Shown here: in pieces, positions 1 to 7,217 of the stretch
Layout of the letters: every line of letters starts with the position of its first letter
Numbering within the stretch: the stretch's first letter is position 1
Source: an uncultured Collinsella sp.
Lineage (GTDB): Bacteria > Actinomycetota > Coriobacteriia > Coriobacteriales > Coriobacteriaceae
Assembly: GCA_900555515.1 (NCBI GenBank)
Contig: USLO01000011.1
Span: 1-19,643, forward strand
Direction: 5' to 3'
Length of the DNA stretch: 19,643 nucleotides
The notes under the pieces: generated by a model
The model's input: only the letters and a program-made list of their open reading frames with translations
What the model was told of the DNA's origin: nothing
Databases searched by the model: none
Position numbers and translations under genes: made by a program

Positions 1-1173
1 GTGTACTTCACCAACCTGCGCACGCATGCTCGCGAGAGCCAGCTCGACAAACTCAAGCGCCTCATCCGTCACGCCGGCATTGAGCAGATCGACTTTGAGA
101 ACAAGTTCGTCGCCATTAAGATTCACTTTGGCGAGCTGGGCAACCTGAGCTTTTTGCGCCCCAACTACGCCCGCGCCGTCGCAGACGTCGTGAAGGAGCT
201 GGGCGGCAAGCCCTTCCTCACCGACTGCAACACGCTCTATGTCGGTAGCCGCAAAAACGCGCTCGAGCACATCGACACCGCTTATCAGAACGGCTTTACC
301 CCGTATGCCACGGGTTGCCAGATTATCATTGCCGACGGCCTCAAGGGTACCGACGAGGCGCTCGTCCCGGTCGAGGGCGGCGAGTACGTGCACGAGGCCA
401 AGATCGGTCAGGCACTCATGGACGCCGATATCGTGATCAGCCTCACCCACTTCAAGGGCCATGAGCAGGCCGGCTTTGGCGGTGCCATGAAGAACCTGGG
501 TATGGGCGGCGGCAGCCGTGCCGGCAAGATGGAGCAGCATGCTGCCGGCAAGCCGAACGTCGCGACCGAGCACTGCATTGGTTGCCGTGCCTGCGAAAAG
601 ATCTGCGCGCACAACGCTATCTCGTTTGACGATACCCGCGAGCGCGAGCTTGCCAACGGCAACACCCGCACGGTTCACGTCGCCGCTATCGACCACGATC
701 GCTGCGTGGGCTGCGGCCGCTGCATCGGCGTGTGCAACCAGGACGCCATCAAGCCCGGCTATGACGCCGCGGCCGACGTGCTCAACTACAAGATCGCCGA
801 GTACACCAAGGCCGTTGTCCAGGATCGCCCGAGCTTCCACATTTCGCTCGCCATGGATATCAGCCCCAACTGCGATTGCCATCCCGAAAACGACACGCCC
901 ATCGTCAACGATATCGGCATGTTCGCGAGCTTCGACCCGGTCGCCATCGACCAGGCCTGCGCCGATGCCGTCATGGCATCCGAGCCGCTGCCCAACACCG
1001 AGCTCACCGATAGCGCGGCCAAGATGGAACATAACCACGAGCATCTGGAGGGCGAGCAGGCCAAGGATCCCTTCTGCATCACGCACCCCGACACCGACTG
1101 GCGCGCGTGCATCGCGCACGCCGAGAAGATCGGCTTGGGCACGAGCGAGTACGAGCTCATCGAGGTCAAGTAG
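1..1173 (+). CDS. DUF362 domain protein with two [4Fe-4S] clusters (probably lacking a few N-terminal residues)
   Basis: Ferredoxin-like DUF362 family protein of 390 visible residues, presumably cytoplasmic; the family's reaction is not established. The DUF362 part runs from about residue 35 to 185 and resumes around 280-325. A bacterial ferredoxin insert holds two CxxCxxCxxxC motifs, C192/C195/C198/C202 and C235/C238/C241/C245, each followed by a short acidic or basic strand as in 2[4Fe-4S] ferredoxins. A further CDC pair (291, 293) lies just after. The frame is open from the first base. The GTG there could be a start, but relatives usually have two or three residues before VYFTNLR, so the true start probably lies just outside the window. 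No ribosome site is visible. It is followed at 48 bases by a strong terminator, so it ends a transcription unit and is not part of the PTS operon downstream. Confidence 0.9.
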   Translation: MYFTNLRTHARESQLDKLKRLIRHAGIEQIDFENKFVAIKIHFGELGNLSFLRPNYARAVADVVKELGGKPFLTDCNTLYVGSRKNALEHIDTAYQNGFTPYATGCQIIIADGLKGTDEALVPVEGGEYVHEAKIGQALMDADIVISLTHFKGHEQAGFGGAMKNLGMGGGSRAGKMEQHAAGKPNVATEHCIGCRACEKICAHNAISFDDTRERELANGNTRTVHVAAIDHDRCVGCGRCIGVCNQDAIKPGYDAAADVLNYKIAEYTKAVVQDRPSFHISLAMDISPNCDCHPENDTPIVNDIGMFASFDPVAIDQACADAVMASEPLPNTELTDSAAKMEHNHEHLEGEQAKDPFCITHPDTDWRACIAHAEKIGLGTSEYELIEVK

Positions 1174-1180
1174 CACCTGT

Positions 1181-1393
1181 CTATTGGACATATCAAGCGC
1201 TTTTGTAGCGAAACGTTAGTAAAAACCGCCCGTGGGCACAGCGCCCACGGGCGGTTTTTCGGAAGTGCGGTGAAAAATCGAATACCGCTGACCACAAACC
1301 GTTTTTTGACAACAAAACCCCTGATAAATTGTTGGTAAAACAGCGGTCTGCTCGGGGTTCCCGGCATTTCCCCCGCACTTTCGAAAATAGGGG
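1181..1393. repeat. Dispersed palindromic intergenic element, copy A
   Basis: This stretch is colinear and gap-free with 8872-9084. A hand count gives about 43 differences in 211 positions. Bases 1303-1341 are fully identical to 8994-9032. The order is a conserved 40-base lead-in containing AAGCGCTT, a terminator hairpin (1221-1259), then a 124-base unit with imperfect terminal inverted repeats (1260-1270 against 1373-1383). Inside that unit are nested complementary pairs ACCGC/GCGGT (1284-1288, 1343-1347) and CAACAA/TTGTTG (1310-1315, 1329-1334). No protein is encoded: the reverse-strand open frames crossing it are by-products of the repeat. What it does is unknown. Confidence 0.85.
1221..1259 (+). 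terminator. Rho-independent terminator after the DUF362 gene
   Basis: Perfect 17-bp stem (1221-1237 with 1243-1259), loop ACAGC, GC-rich upper stem and five A/T pairs at the base giving a T run on the plus strand. The A run on the other side would make it work for minus-strand transcripts too. In copy B (8912-8950) two pairs are changed on both sides (C-G to T-A at 1231/1249, G-C to A-T at 1235/1245), so the hairpin itself is conserved. Confidence 0.9.
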
Positions 1394-1645
1394 TCAGTTA
1401 GAGTTGCAAATGTCGATATTCGCCTAAAAAGTCCAGTTCTCCCAGCTAAAACGAGCCATCGCGTGAGGGTTCAAAGAGATTTTTTCGGCGCTGCCGCCGT
1501 CTACTGCGAGTGGTCAGTTTGGAACCGCGAGCGGCGGATAACCAACTGGCGCTCGCTCGACTATGGCGTATAACTGGATGTGCCGTGCTGGAGAGCTGCT
1601 TGGGCATTCTGTCTTGCATACACGCCTACTCAATCATAAGGACAT
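1394..1645. other. Intergenic stretch upstream of the PTS regulator, no gene seen
   Basis: About 250 bases with no convincing gene. A 65-codon open frame beginning at 1510 has no ribosome site and no family-like composition. One inverted repeat is visible, GCGAGCG at 1527-1533 with CGCTCGC at 1550-1556, of unknown role. Base composition changes here from the GC-rich flank to the AT-richer PTS module. Confidence 0.6.
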
Positions 1646-1670
1646 CTTCCATTTGGAAGGAAATATCCTT
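1646..1670 (+). promoter_or_regulatory. Candidate operator/promoter region of the PTS operon
   Basis: Two overlapping inverted repeats lie about 50 bases before the regulator gene: CTTCCA-TT-TGGAAG (1646-1659) and AAGGA-AATA-TCCTT (1657-1670). A TATCCT that could serve as a -10 box sits at 1664-1669, with no good -35 in front. That pattern suits activator-dependent transcription by a LicR/ManR-type regulator. The role is inferred from position only. Confidence 0.4.
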
Positions 1671-1721
1671 TGTGGAATCGAGTAACGTTCCTTCCTATTA
1701 TCAATAGCGAGAGGAGGAACC

Positions 1722-3602
1722 GTGGACGATAAGTTGTTGCACATCATTCAGGAGCTCAGGCGTAGTCCGTCGGTTCCTGCAAGTGATTTATCCCGTATGC
1801 TTGGGGTGAGCACTCGTACCATTCGTACGTATGTCTCTCAACTGAATCGGCTTTTCCATGATACGGCGCGCATAGATATGAAACGCGGCGAGGGATATGA
1901 GTTATCGATTCGCGATAACGACGCGTTCAACGGGATTATCAAAGCCGACGCTGATGGTATCCATGCCCTGCCAGACACGTCTAGGGGCCGAATTCGTTTC
2001 ATTCTAAATGAACTGCTCTATCGAAACGGGTGGGTCACACTAGACCGCCTTGCCGACACCTTATATGTTTCAAGGGTGACGATTTCGAATGATCTCAAGG
2101 CCGCCGAGGACTATATCGGTCGTTTCGGGTTGCAGATCGAAAGAAAACCAAGACACGGGATTCGAGTCATCGGTCCCGAGTTTATGCACCGTCTTTGTTT
2201 GGCGAGCCTTGCAATGGATGCCCCTTTTGGGGATGACCTCGTTGAAATCGCAGAGTGTGTCGATCAATCTCTTGAGCAAAACGAATTCCATATCAATGCG
2301 GTCGCATACCATAATCTTCTTGTTCATATTGCCGTAGCAATCGAACGCATAAGAAACAACTGCTATGTTCCGATGGAACAACTTCAGATCAAGGATATTA
2401 AGACGCGGCGCGAATACGCCATAGCCGAGACTATCGCGAGAAAAGTGGCAGCTCAATTTGATATCGGGATGCCGGTTGAAGAGGTGGCCTACATCGCAAT
2501 TCATCTCGCTGGCAAACAGACTGTCGATACAGACGGGAAGGATGATGAAGGTTTCGAAATCTTAGGCGAAGCCTGGGGTGTTGCCGCGCAGATGATTGAG
2601 CGCGTATGGGAGTCATTCCGTTTCGATTTTCGCGAAGACTTCGAACTGTGCCTCAATCTGGCTCGTCATATCGTTCCTCTTTCTGTGCGACTGAAGTGCC
2701 ATATGAATCTCGACAATCCTCTGCTGAGCGATATAAAAAGACGGTTTCCATTGGCGTATTCCATGGCGTCGGACAGCTCTTCCGTGCTGGCCGATAAGTA
2801 TCGGCAAAAACCTTCTGAGGAGGAGATAGGGTATATCGCCCTTGCGTTCGCTCTCGCACTTGAGCGACAGAAAAACGGACAGAGCAAGAAGAACATCCTG
2901 ATTGTTTGCGCATCGGGTGCCGGTAGCGCGCATCTGCTGGAGTATCAATACCGAAGTGCTTTCGGAGGCATGCTCGGAACGATTAGGACCTGTGACGCCG
3001 GAAGTCTCAACGCGGCAAGCCTGCACGATATCGACTATGTCTTTACCACTGTGCCGATTCGACAGAAGCTCGATATACCTGTCTTCCACGTGAGCGCTTT
3101 TCTCGACGAGAGTGAAATCGGTAACGTTCAGCACATCCTGAACAGTGGCATTCAGGATGACGTCATCGACTCGTTCTTTTCTGAGGATCTGTTTTTCGCC
3201 CACATGCACTGCGAGAGCAAGGAAGAGGTCATTTCTGAACTCTGTCAACGAATCGCCGACGTTAAACCAATCCCTGATGCATTTGAGTCCTCGGTACTGA
3301 GGCGCGAATCACTGGCTGAGACGTCTTTCGGAAATCGCGTGGCCATTCCTCATCCCTTTGAGGCGGTGACGGATGAGACGTTCGTATGCATCGGAATCCT
3401 TGATAAACCTGTTTCTTGGAACACTCATGATGTCCAGGTTGTTTTCCTGTTGAGCATATCCAAGAAGCGCGATAAAAATCTCCAAGGTTTTTATCAGCGA
3501 GCGGCCAAGCTGCTTACCAGTGAACACGACATCGACACGCTGATCAGCCATCAGAGTCTCTCGACACTGATGGAGCTATTGCACGGACACTGCGATCTAT
3601 AG
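1722..3602 (+). CDS. LicR/ManR-type PRD transcriptional activator with EIIB-like and EIIA domains
   Basis: Multidomain DNA-binding regulator of a PTS operon, 626 residues, a normal length for the LicR/ManR group. Domain order: winged HTH at 4-45, second Mga-like HTH at 88-140, PRD1 at about 190-270 (H202 and H261), PRD2 at about 300-385 (H316), EIIB-like domain with P-loop Cys C396, and a fructose/mannitol-type EIIA domain with H544 in an IPHP motif. In this family, phosphorylation by HPr and by the operon's own EII proteins sets activity. The second conserved PRD2 histidine is absent: the usual IALHFG motif reads IALAFA, with A375 in its place. GTG start at 1722 follows GAGGAGG at 1711-1717. 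The EIIA gene follows 11 bases after the stop, so the regulator is first in the operon and may control its own synthesis. GC is clearly lower than in the flanking genes. Confidence 0.93.
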   Translation: MDDKLLHIIQELRRSPSVPASDLSRMLGVSTRTIRTYVSQLNRLFHDTARIDMKRGEGYELSIRDNDAFNGIIKADADGIHALPDTSRGRIRFILNELLYRNGWVTLDRLADTLYVSRVTISNDLKAAEDYIGRFGLQIERKPRHGIRVIGPEFMHRLCLASLAMDAPFGDDLVEIAECVDQSLEQNEFHINAVAYHNLLVHIAVAIERIRNNCYVPMEQLQIKDIKTRREYAIAETIARKVAAQFDIGMPVEEVAYIAIHLAGKQTVDTDGKDDEGFEILGEAWGVAAQMIERVWESFRFDFREDFELCLNLARHIVPLSVRLKCHMNLDNPLLSDIKRRFPLAYSMASDSSSVLADKYRQKPSEEEIGYIALAFALALERQKNGQSKKNILIVCASGAGSAHLLEYQYRSAFGGMLGTIRTCDAGSLNAASLHDIDYVFTTVPIRQKLDIPVFHVSAFLDESEIGNVQHILNSGIQDDVIDSFFSEDLFFAHMHCESKEEVISELCQRIADVKPIPDAFESSVLRRESLAETSFGNRVAIPHPFEAVTDETFVCIGILDKPVSWNTHDVQVVFLLSISKKRDKNLQGFYQRAAKLLTSEHDIDTLISHQSLSTLMELLHGHCDL

Positions 3603-3613
3603 GAGGAGGGAAA

Positions 3614-3928
3614 ATGGACGAGGATAAGTATTTGGATGCGATGCAGATTATCTTGCATGCCGGCAACGCAAAGTCTGCCGCCCTTATGGCGATCGACTCT
3701 GCCGCCGACGGCGATTTTGAAGCTGCCGACGCCCAACTTAAAGAGGCTCGAGACGAGATGCATGCAGCCCATGAAGTGCAGTTCAAACTTACACGCGATG
3801 AGGCAAATGGCAACTCCGTTGAGGTGAACATCATCTTGGTGCACGCAGAGGACCATCTAACGATGGCGATACTCGCAAACGATCTTGCCGAGCGATTCAT
3901 CGATCTGTACAAGAACGGTACTAACTAA
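3614..3928 (+). CDS. PTS lactose/cellobiose-family EIIA
   Basis: Cytoplasmic phosphocarrier passing phosphate from HPr to EIIB. It has 104 residues, as usual for the trimeric all-helical lactose/chitobiose EIIA family. The active histidine is H77 in the motif LVHAEDHL. D80 sits where the family has the aspartate that binds a metal on the trimer axis. The N-terminal helix (LHAGNAKSAALMAI) is also typical. ATG at 3614 is preceded by AGGAGGAGGG, the strongest ribosome site in the operon. It lies 11 bases behind the regulator and 48 bases before EIIB. Substrate cannot be read from EIIA; the operon suggests a beta-glucoside or beta-galactoside. Confidence 0.95.
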   Translation: MDEDKYLDAMQIILHAGNAKSAALMAIDSAADGDFEAADAQLKEARDEMHAAHEVQFKLTRDEANGNSVEVNIILVHAEDHLTMAILANDLAERFIDLYKNGTN

Positions 3929-3976
3929 GCATTTGTCCATAAGTGCGCAAGTGCGTGAGAACAAAGGAGAGAGACC

Positions 3977-4285
3977 ATGAATATCATGCTTGCCTGCTGT
4001 GCGGGAATGAGCACATCACTCGTTGTGACCAAGATGCAGGAGGCTGCTAAGGCCCAGGGTAAGGACTATAAAATCTGGGCTGTTGAGCAGGGCCAGATTT
4101 CCGATGAGCTGGGTAATTTCGATGTCTTGCTGCTCGGTCCACAGGTGCGTCATATTTTGCGCAAAGTGACGAAGATTGTTGAAGGGCGTGCTCCGGTTGG
4201 CGTTATCGACCCCGTCTCCTATGGACGCTGTGACGGAGCGGCGGTTCTCAAGCAAGCTGAGGATTTGGTGGCGTCGTCCAAGTAG
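3977..4285 (+). CDS. PTS lactose/cellobiose-family EIIB
   Basis: Cytoplasmic phosphocarrier that takes phosphate from EIIA onto cysteine and passes it to the incoming sugar at EIIC. It has 102 residues, a normal length. The phosphate loop is MLACCAGMSTS. By alignment with the usual CAAGMST the catalytic residue is C7, with an extra neighbouring cysteine C8 where alanine is common. The GPQVR segment in the middle is also typical of the family. AAAGGAGAGAG stands directly before the ATG. A stable hairpin without a T run lies between this gene and EIIC. Confidence 0.95.
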   Translation: MNIMLACCAGMSTSLVVTKMQEAAKAQGKDYKIWAVEQGQISDELGNFDVLLLGPQVRHILRKVTKIVEGRAPVGVIDPVSYGRCDGAAVLKQAEDLVASSK

Positions 4286-4296
4286 CTTAAAAATGA

Positions 4297-4324
4297 TCCG
4301 CCGGCAGCTGGCACTACCGGCGGA
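4297..4324 (+). promoter_or_regulatory. Intra-operon hairpin between EIIB and EIIC
   Basis: TCCGCCGG (4297-4304) pairs perfectly with CCGGCGGA (4317-4324) around a 12-base loop. No T run follows, so a full terminator is unlikely. It could be an RNA-processing or stability element that sets different levels of EIIB and the membrane protein EIIC. Confidence 0.55.
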
Positions 4325-4359
4325 CGCAACATGCCATTTCGTGAAAGAAGGTGCTTTCT

Positions 4360-5700
4360 GTGGCAATGTCACAAAAATTTGAGGATGCAATTCTTATTGT
4401 TGCCGAAAAGGTTGATGACAACAAGTATCTTGCAAGCATTAAGAACGCGTTTACAACCTTTTTACCTTTCGTAATCGTCGGTTCTCTCGGATCACTGCTG
4501 AATAACCTGATCGCATCACCGACAAGCGGGCTCGCTCAGTGGATTCCGTCACTGGCAGCTCTCGGTCCGGCGTTCTCGCTTCTGAATTACTGCACGATGT
4601 CGTTTATGACGGTTCCTATCATTTTCCTGGTAGCGACCAATCTCGCCCGCCGAGACAAAGTTCCCGAGCATATCGCGGGCATCGTGTGCATCGCAGCATA
4701 CATCAGCATGGTGCCCAACGTCATACCGGGTCCCGATGGAACGACGGTGTCTGGACTGGTAACGGGCATCTTGGGCGCTCAGGGACTGTTCATCGGCATG
4801 ATCAGCGCCGTCGTCTACTCTCAGCTGTTCAGCAAGCTGACGAAGATCGATCGCATCAAGATCAAGATGCCCGACTCGGTGCCTCCCGCGATCGCGACTT
4901 CCTTCAACGTCCTGCTTCCGATTCTGATTACGCTGCTCTGCTCCTCGATTTTCGGAATCGCATTCAAGAGCCTGACGGGTACGTATGTAAACGATTTTAT
5001 CTATACGTTCCTGCAGACCCCTCTGGAGACCATGTTCCAGAGCCCCGTCGGTATCGTTCTCGTGGTTCTCATCTCGCAGCTCTTCTGGGCGCTGGGAATT
5101 CACGGCGGCTTGGTCATCTCGCCCATCCGCAATCCTCTGGTGGCCGCCGCCATCGCGGCGAATATCGCTGCCGCCAGCTCTGGCGCAGTGCCCGATCAGC
5201 CGGTCACCTACGGCTTCTGGATTAACTTCGTGGTCCCCGGAGGAGCGGGCTGCATCCTTTCCCTCATCATAGCGATCATGCTGTTCTCAAAACGCGACGA
5301 TCATCGTGAGGTCGCGAAGTTCGGACTTCCCGCGACCATTTGCGGTATCCCCGAGCCCGTCTACTTCGGCCTGCCCGTCGTGCTTAATCCGACGTTCGCG
5401 ATCCCCCTTATCATCACATCGCCCATCTCGACCGCGATTGCCATGTTCGCCACGAACATCGGATTCCTGCCGTGCAACACCGTTGACGTGCCCTTGGGTC
5501 TCCCTGTTCTGATCTCTCCCTTCATCAGCCACGGTTGGCAGGGCGTTGTGGTGCAAATCATCTGCATCGCCGTCGCGACTGTGATTTGGACCCCATTTGT
5601 GCTCATCTCCAACCGCCAGGCCAAGCTGGAGCAGGAGAAGGAGCAGGAGGCTGCTGCCCTCGAGGAAGCAGAAGTCGACGCTACCTACGGAGTCAATTAG
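4360..5700 (+). CDS. PTS lactose/cellobiose-family EIIC (membrane permease)
   Basis: Integral membrane sugar channel of the glucose superfamily, chitobiose/cellobiose branch, about ten hydrophobic segments, 446 residues. Family marks: the cytoplasmic start SQKFEDAILIVAEKV, the GIHGG motif with H248, and the hairpin motif PEPVYFGLPVVLNP with E332. Equivalent His and Glu residues contact the sugar in the known ChbC structure. The C-terminus is a charged tail of about 25 residues (RQAKLEQEKEQEAAALEEAE). GTG at 4360 was chosen because AAGAAGG at 4344-4350 lies nine bases ahead. A GTG at 4351 would abut that site, and ATG 4366 would be 15 bases away. Two bases separate its stop from the next ATG. 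It may accept more than one disaccharide, since two hydrolases of different signature follow. Confidence 0.94.
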   Translation: MAMSQKFEDAILIVAEKVDDNKYLASIKNAFTTFLPFVIVGSLGSLLNNLIASPTSGLAQWIPSLAALGPAFSLLNYCTMSFMTVPIIFLVATNLARRDKVPEHIAGIVCIAAYISMVPNVIPGPDGTTVSGLVTGILGAQGLFIGMISAVVYSQLFSKLTKIDRIKIKMPDSVPPAIATSFNVLLPILITLLCSSIFGIAFKSLTGTYVNDFIYTFLQTPLETMFQSPVGIVLVVLISQLFWALGIHGGLVISPIRNPLVAAAIAANIAAASSGAVPDQPVTYGFWINFVVPGGAGCILSLIIAIMLFSKRDDHREVAKFGLPATICGIPEPVYFGLPVVLNPTFAIPLIITSPISTAIAMFATNIGFLPCNTVDVPLGLPVLISPFISHGWQGVVVQIICIAVATVIWTPFVLISNRQAKLEQEKEQEAAALEEAEVDATYGVN

Positions 5701-5702
5701 CC

Positions 5703-7217
5703 ATGAACACCAGTATCGCTTTCCATCATCTCGAGTCTCCCTTCCCCGAGGGTTTCCTTTGGGGCGGCGCCATCGCCGGGTGCCAATGCGAGGGCGCTTG
5801 GCGAGAAGGGGGCAAGGGCCCTACCGTCGCGGATGTTTCCCGCTATAAACCCGGCATCGACCCAAGCGATTACAGCGCCCAGCATGGAATTACATCCGAG
5901 GAGATCGCCCAGGCGATGCAAACGGATGACGATCTCATGTATCCGAAACGACACGGCATTGATTTTTACCATCGTTATCGCGAGGACATCGCTCTATTCG
6001 CCGAGATGGGCTTCAAGTGCCTGCGCGTGTCCATTCAATGGGCTCGAATCTTTCCCATGGGCGATGAGGAAGAGCCGAACGAGGCCGGGCTTTCGTTCTA
6101 CGAGGACATGTTCAAAACAATGCGCGAACATGGAATCGAGCCGCTTGTATCGCTCCATCATTATGATATGCCGCTGTATCTTTCAGACCACTATCAAGGG
6201 TGGTACGACCGCCGTCTTGTCGACCTTTTCGCCCGTTTCGCGCGCGTGTGCTTCGAGCGATATAAGGGCCTTGTGAAGTATTGGATCACGTTCAACGAGA
6301 TCGACTCGATTTTCAGGCATCCTTACGTGACCGCGGGAATCGTTCCAGACCGTTTCGCCGATGCCAACCTCGAAGAGGTGATATACCAAGCCGTCCACCA
6401 TCAATTTGTCGCAGCCGCACTCGCGACGAAAGAGCTACACGAGATCGATCCTGATGCCTTGATGGGATGTATGATCACGCGGACCCTAACCTATCCTGAG
6501 AATTGCAATCCTAAGAACATGTTGCTTTCCCAGAAATCGAATCGCGAGAACTACTTTTACTCCGATGTTCAGGCCCGTGGAGCGTATCCAGCATTCATAT
6601 TCAACTACTGGGACAAGCATGGCATCGATGTCAGATTCGAGCAGGGTGATGAAGAGATTCTGCGGTGCTATCCGGCGGACTTCGTCTCCTGCAGCTACTA
6701 CATGTCGCTCGTCGATTCTGTTGATGCGGATGACCGTGAAAAGGTATGCGGTAATCTGGCTACGGGCGTTAAGAACCCCTATCTCGATGTTTCCGAATGG
6801 GGTTGGCAGATCGATCCCGATGGCCTGCGCTACGCCCTTGTCGATATGTACGATCGGTACCAAAAGCCGCTGTTCATTGTCGAGAACGGCCTGGGTGCCC
6901 GTGACGTTGTCGAGGAGGACGGCTCCATCAACGACGACTACCGCATCGATTATTTCCGCCAGCATATCCGGGCTATCGCGGAGGCGATTGACGATGGCGT
7001 CGAGGTCATGGGATACACCTCATGGGGTTGCATAGACGTCGTGTCGACGTCGACGAATCAGATGTCAAAGCGCTACGGCTTCGTCTATGTCGATCTAGAT
7101 GATGACGGAAAAGGTACCTACGATCGCATCAGGAAGAAGAGCTTTTACTGGTATCGGAAAGTGATCGAGACAAACGGTGCCAGCTTGTTCCTTGAGGATG
7201 GAGGAGGTGAACGATGA
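5703..7217 (+). CDS. GH1 6-phospho-beta-glucosidase
   Basis: Cytoplasmic retaining glycosidase that hydrolyses the 6-phosphorylated disaccharide delivered by the PTS. It has 504 residues, slightly longer than the usual 470-480, as a TIM barrel. The N-terminal signature FPEGFLWGGA is at 14-23, the acid/base is E199 in TFNE, and the nucleophile is E394 in FIVENG. Phosphate-site residues S450, K456 and Y458 follow the S-x5-K-x-Y pattern of phospho-GH1 enzymes. The residue after the serine is T451, not the tryptophan found in 6-phospho-beta-galactosidases, so a gluco substrate is expected. ATG 5703 is two bases past the EIIC stop with GGAG at 5689-5692; a longer open frame upstream merely overlaps EIIC in another frame. 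Its stop overlaps the next start in ATGA, which suggests coupled translation. The exact disaccharide is not known. Confidence 0.92.
   Translation: MNTSIAFHHLESPFPEGFLWGGAIAGCQCEGAWREGGKGPTVADVSRYKPGIDPSDYSAQHGITSEEIAQAMQTDDDLMYPKRHGIDFYHRYREDIALFAEMGFKCLRVSIQWARIFPMGDEEEPNEAGLSFYEDMFKTMREHGIEPLVSLHHYDMPLYLSDHYQGWYDRRLVDLFARFARVCFERYKGLVKYWITFNEIDSIFRHPYVTAGIVPDRFADANLEEVIYQAVHHQFVAAALATKELHEIDPDALMGCMITRTLTYPENCNPKNMLLSQKSNRENYFYSDVQARGAYPAFIFNYWDKHGIDVRFEQGDEEILRCYPADFVSCSYYMSLVDSVDADDREKVCGNLATGVKNPYLDVSEWGWQIDPDGLRYALVDMYDRYQKPLFIVENGLGARDVVEEDGSINDDYRIDYFRQHIRAIAEAIDDGVEVMGYTSWGCIDVVSTSTNQMSKRYGFVYVDLDDDGKGTYDRIRKKSFYWYRKVIETNGASLFLEDGGGER

Noticed and set aside
786..1378. Minus-strand open frames across the DUF362 gene end and repeat copy A
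   Set aside because: Similar minus-strand translations appear over repeat copy B, showing that they come from the repeat DNA and are not genes.
1510..1707. 65-codon open frame before the PTS regulator
   Set aside because: No ribosome site, no family-like sequence, and it crosses the presumed operator region. Judged a chance frame.
5535..5702. Longer N-terminus for the first GH1 enzyme
   Set aside because: It would overlap EIIC in another frame and encodes an Arg/Gly/Ala-rich stretch unlike GH1. The ATG at 5703 with its ribosome site fits family length.
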